This document shows positions 61,626 to 64,000 of a DNA stretch of 64,000 bases, piece after piece. Numbering within the stretch: position 1 is the first letter of the stretch; every line of letters begins with the position of its first letter. The notes beneath the pieces were generated by a model. The model saw only the letters and a list, made by a program, of their open reading frames with translations, was not told the DNA's origin and did no database searches. Position numbers and translations under genes: made by a program. Location of the stretch: contig NZ_PQDH01000003.1 of NCBI RefSeq assembly GCF_002964605.1, positions 656,796 to 720,795 on the forward strand, given 5' to 3'. The stretch comes from Vallitalea okinawensis (GTDB lineage: Bacteria; Bacillota; Clostridia; Lachnospirales; PQDH01).

Positions 61626-62309
61626 CTATCTGTTATCTAAGAATTTATTAATTCTTTCTTTCATCTTGTCATAAGGTCCAATTTCAACTTGCTTTTCAAG
61701 CTTTTCAATCAAGCTAACATCGACATTATCGTAGCCCCAAGCTTCAAAAACATTGAGATATGCATTACGATTACTAATAACAGGACTATCCATTGCATAA
61801 AGCAATATACGTTTTCCTTTACCGGGAAACTTCTTCAATCCTTGAAGAACAAAATTGAAGCTATTATAGATAAGAAAATCCTTGCCAATTCCCATTGAAG
61901 TGTCAGGGCCGATACACTTCTCTGCAAAAGGCAAGTTATGTAAAGCAAATTCCAAAATGTTGTCAATATTTGTTTCATTAGAGTGTTCCATTACATTGTA
62001 CCAACAACCTACTTCACCTGCTTTTTTGATAAGTCTCTTCCAGTGGACTTCTTTCAAGTCCACATTTAGTCTTTTTGCAGCAACGTCTAATTTCAAAAAT
62101 AGTGCTTTATCATCCGTTTCGGAATGTTGTTGTCCCATAGCTCCATCAAGTGCTCCTGGAGCCCACTTAATACCTTTGTCATCTCCGTACTCTTTTTCAT
62201 CTGGAAGATTATGATTACCAGCAAGACATCCATTCTCATCAAGGTTATTAATAATGATATCATAGATTGGTAATCTTGATTTCCATGGTTCTTTAGCAAA
62301 CAAATTCAT
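61626..62309 (-). CDS. Protein of unknown function
   Basis: 227 residues from the ATG at 62309 (GGAGAGTGG upstream). An in-frame start at 62357 is rejected. Soluble, no signal peptide. NLDENGCLAGNHNLPDEKEY, HWKRLIKKAGEVGCWYNVME and FALHNLPFAEKCIGPDTSMG suggest a conserved fold, and the C-terminal WGYDNVDVSLIEKLEKQ is a helix. I do not recognise the family. Its cassette has exactly matching borders, so it is a real unit. Confidence 0.68.
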   Translation of the reverse strand: MNLFAKEPWKSRLPIYDIIINNLDENGCLAGNHNLPDEKEYGDDKGIKWAPGALDGAMGQQHSETDDKALFLKLDVAAKRLNVDLKEVHWKRLIKKAGEVGCWYNVMEHSNETNIDNILEFALHNLPFAEKCIGPDTSMGIGKDFLIYNSFNFVLQGLKKFPGKGKRILLYAMDSPVISNRNAYLNVFEAWGYDNVDVSLIEKLEKQVEIGPYDKMKERINKFLDNR

Positions 62310-62376
62310 TTCCACTCTCCTAACATAACAGTATTCATGTCTCTCGAATTCTACCAATGCAGTAGGGTATATTGTT

Positions 62377-62483
62377 GTCTAACGTACCTTATTTCTGACG
62401 TCTCTGAAACGACTCTTCGCAGACGGTGCTCGCACCCGGTGAAGAGATGTGCGTAGCGAACGGAAATATTTTGTTAGATGATG
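62377..62483 (-). repeat. attC site (type B)
   Basis: R' GTCTAACGTACCTTATTTC, tip GACGGTGCTCGCACCC, GTGCGTAGCGAACGG and R'' GTTAGAT. R'' is an exact complement of the R' box ATCTAAC at 63877. Confidence 0.94.
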
Positions 62484-62485
62484 TG

Positions 62486-62522
62486 CTATAACATTACCCA
62501 TAAGGAATACCCTGGGTTATAG
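62486..62522 (-). repeat. Mini R'-R'' inverted repeat
   Basis: CTATAAC-ATTACCCATAAGG-AATACCCTGG-GTTATAG: two perfectly complementary boxes only 23 bases apart, next to the complete attC. Possibly a collapsed attC. Confidence 0.5.
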
Positions 62523-62674
62523 ACATCTCTACCTGTCTAAATATAAATATTCCGGAAAATTCGATTTAATTATTGTACGCTACACATTTTCTTATATTTG
62601 TCTTTTTGTCAGTTTTCCATTTTAAAACTTTATATAGAACATTGTTATAGAATTAGTTATTTGCCTTAAATTAC

Positions 62675-62900
62675 TTAATTCAAAAACCCGCCATATGCTA
62701 AAATAATATCTTCATGAGTTATTGCTATAAACCAGTCAGTTGTATTATCAAAAACGATAAGATCATAATCCATTCAATCATCTTACAAATATCAAATTTA
62801 GAAACCCAATTTAATTCTTTTGAACGTACGTCATACACACAGACAAGTTTAGGTAATGTTGAAATTACAGTTTTCAATCTGCTAAATGAAAACGCTGATA
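62675..62900 (-). pseudogene. Decayed gene, C-terminal remnant
   Basis: On the minus strand the frame DYDLIVFDNTTDWFIAITHE, then DIILAYGGFLN and TAA at 62675, is plausible coding sequence. A second frame upstream reads ISTLPKLVCVYDVRSKELNW and WVSKFDICKMIEW, joined by a frameshift near 62772. No start codon remains. The plus-strand frame at 62714-63040 covers the same region but has no ribosome binding site and is not considered real. Confidence 0.55.
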
Positions 62901-62991
62901 AATATGGTACAGCTTCGCTTTTACAAACTATTCCATATCATTTTATTCATATTAATTTTATTTTCATATCACTTCTCACTAAAAACTATAC

Positions 62992-63759
62992 TCATTTGGC
63001 GAGCTTAATTTCATCTTCCATAACATCTGCAAACTTTTGAATTTCATCTCCAAGTGTTTCTGTCCAATCCCAAAAAGTATTATCATTTAAATAATCCTGT
63101 GGATTTTTTCTAATTTGAACAGCTTTGCTCAAAGTTTCAGGTATAGGACATATTTGCTTTTCCAACGCCCATTCTCCAGCTTTGGTTTTTGCTATAACTT
63201 TTCCTGTTTGTAAGGTATATATTCCTCGTGCAATATCCAATAGCCAGCCAACCGAATAAATACTCCTACTAGTATTTACAGCATATTTCCGAATAGCTTC
63301 ATAATGGCGAACTACATCCTCTTTAAGCTGCTCATAAGTTGGCATTGTCAATTTAGCTCTTATATCATTTCCATACAACAACACTCCGTCTGAAATTAGC
63401 TCATACATACTGAAACTGTCAAAATGATATGTGTCAGTAATTCGTTGTCCGCTTGTACCCCAATAAATAACTGTCTCTGTAGTCCCATTCATAAAGGTAT
63501 TCAAAGATATTATCCCACCTTCAAACAATCGAAAATATTGATTTTCCTGATCCTTTTCAAGTAAACTTTGTCTTAATGAAACTAATGTATTTGCTTGTTT
63601 ATCTGCGATGGGGAATTTCGTTAAGCATAAAATATCAATATCACTCCATCCAGATTTAAAATCTCCCAATGCTACAGAGCCAAAAAGGTATATAGCTGAG
63701 ATATTATTACCAAGTATATCAACAATCGCTTCTTTCATTATTTGTATTGAGTTTTTCAT
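62992..63759 (-). CDS. Nucleotidyltransferase (ANT-like)
   Basis: About 256 residues. The nucleotidyltransferase site is YLFGSVALGDFKSGWSDIDI with GS and DxD intact. The C-terminal helical region has VNTSRSIYSVGWLLDIARGI, YTLQTGKVIAKTKAGEW and ALEKQICP. It resembles aminoglycoside nucleotidyltransferases (ANT/AadA group), whose C-terminal Kx6E / W motifs it partly shares. An antibiotic substrate is possible but not shown. The ATG at 63759 is 11 bases from AGAGG; 63768 is an alternative. The cassette borders match exactly. Confidence 0.85.
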   Translation of the reverse strand: MKNSIQIMKEAIVDILGNNISAIYLFGSVALGDFKSGWSDIDILCLTKFPIADKQANTLVSLRQSLLEKDQENQYFRLFEGGIISLNTFMNGTTETVIYWGTSGQRITDTYHFDSFSMYELISDGVLLYGNDIRAKLTMPTYEQLKEDVVRHYEAIRKYAVNTSRSIYSVGWLLDIARGIYTLQTGKVIAKTKAGEWALEKQICPIPETLSKAVQIRKNPQDYLNDNTFWDWTETLGDEIQKFADVMEDEIKLAK

Positions 63760-63876
63760 ATCATTCATCACCTCTGAAAATATAATAATATTTTCTTAAC
63801 AAATACGATTCTTATAACTCTGACCCATATTCATCTTATAACATAAGTCCTGAGCAATTCTAAGAAAAAATCTTTC

Positions 63877-64000
63877 ATCTAACGTTCACTTGTTTCCGAC
63901 GTTTCTCAACCTTAGAGGTGTTCGCTCATGCCCTGATAGGGGCTAATGCGGACGCCGTCCCGACGGGCTTAGGTTGAGGAATGTACGAGGGCTGACCTTA
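63877..64000 (-). repeat. attC site, cut by the window end (type A)
   Basis: R' ATCTAACGTTCACTTGTTTC, TCAACCTTAGAGGTGTTC, GATAGGGGCTAATGCGG and CTTAGGTTGAGGAATGTA. The R'' half lies beyond the window. Confidence 0.9.

Noticed and set aside
62714..63040. Plus-strand open frame of 108 codons, the longest on that strand near the right end
   Set aside because: No ribosome binding site, it overlaps the nucleotidyltransferase gene, and the opposite strand carries plausible coding remnants.
14274..63990. Repeats as a possible CRISPR array or as a family of miniature transposons
   Set aside because: Spacing is irregular and gene-sized, units are palindromic with variable centres, and border boxes agree within cassettes rather than showing target-site duplications.
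1..64000. tRNA, rRNA, insertion sequences, phage genes or an integrase in the window
   Set aside because: Nothing with the sequence or structure of these was seen on either strand.

Overview
The window is a 64 kb stretch of AT-rich DNA (I judge about one third G+C) with strong GGAGG-type ribosome binding sites. Most of its protein families resemble those of low-GC Gram-positive bacteria. I read it as a Firmicute, most likely of the Clostridia, but no rRNA or housekeeping gene is present to fix this. About 75 genes and gene remnants can be recognised, and every one lies on the minus strand. None belongs to a housekeeping operon, and I see no tRNA, rRNA, insertion sequence, CRISPR array or integrase gene.

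The window is organised as a gene-cassette array of the chromosomal-integron type. Almost every one or two genes are followed by an imperfect palindromic repeat of about 75-200 bp with the layout of an integron attC site. Read in gene direction, the repeat begins with an RYYYAAC box (R'') close to the stop codon and ends with a GTTRRRY-like box (R') just before the next cassette. Between the boxes are inner arms such as TTTCCGTTCGC / GCGACGGAAA and a variable centre. In many cassettes the R'' box of a cassette's own attC is the exact reverse complement of the R' box at that cassette's other border. That is expected if each cassette was once a free circle. Reading the array as attI - cassettes, the integrase and attI should lie beyond the right end (above 64000), and the left end holds the distal cassettes.

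Layout. From 1 to about 13 kb the attC sites are short, decayed fragments between intact-looking small genes. From 13 to 46 kb intact and half-deleted attC sites alternate, and there are many truncated genes. From 47 to 64 kb the sites are mostly complete and the cassette borders match. At least six attC sub-families (called A-F here) and some mosaics occur. A is long, with an AACCT/AGGTT stem. B is about 120 bp, with a GGTGCTTGCACC tip. C is like B with a longer right side. D and E are two further long types. F is compact.

Cargo. There are eleven GNAT acetyltransferases, four class I methyltransferases, five alpha/beta hydrolases or related esterases counting the cyclase-like enzyme, three Nudix hydrolases, a Ham1-type NTPase, two HD hydrolases and two nitroreductases. 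Two aminoglycoside-phosphotransferase-like kinases, one nucleotidyltransferase plus a fragment of a second, a metallo-beta-lactamase-fold protein, a Fic protein, a PHP phosphoesterase, lipoproteins and small membrane proteins complete the set. These products do not form a pathway. They look like independent single-gene functions, mostly small-molecule modification, detoxification and nucleotide-pool cleaning, typical of sedentary integron cassettes. Several families (GNAT related to streptothricin acetyltransferase, APH, ANT) are the same as those carried as resistance cassettes by mobile integrons. I found no recognisable toxin-antitoxin pair, which is unusual for a large array.

Decay. At least ten cassettes are pseudogenes. 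Some carry single nonsense or frameshift changes (SH3-like protein, DUF362, cupin). Others are truncated at or near an attC border (adenylyltransferase tail, serine hydrolase, choloylglycine-hydrolase-like protein, DUF5694).
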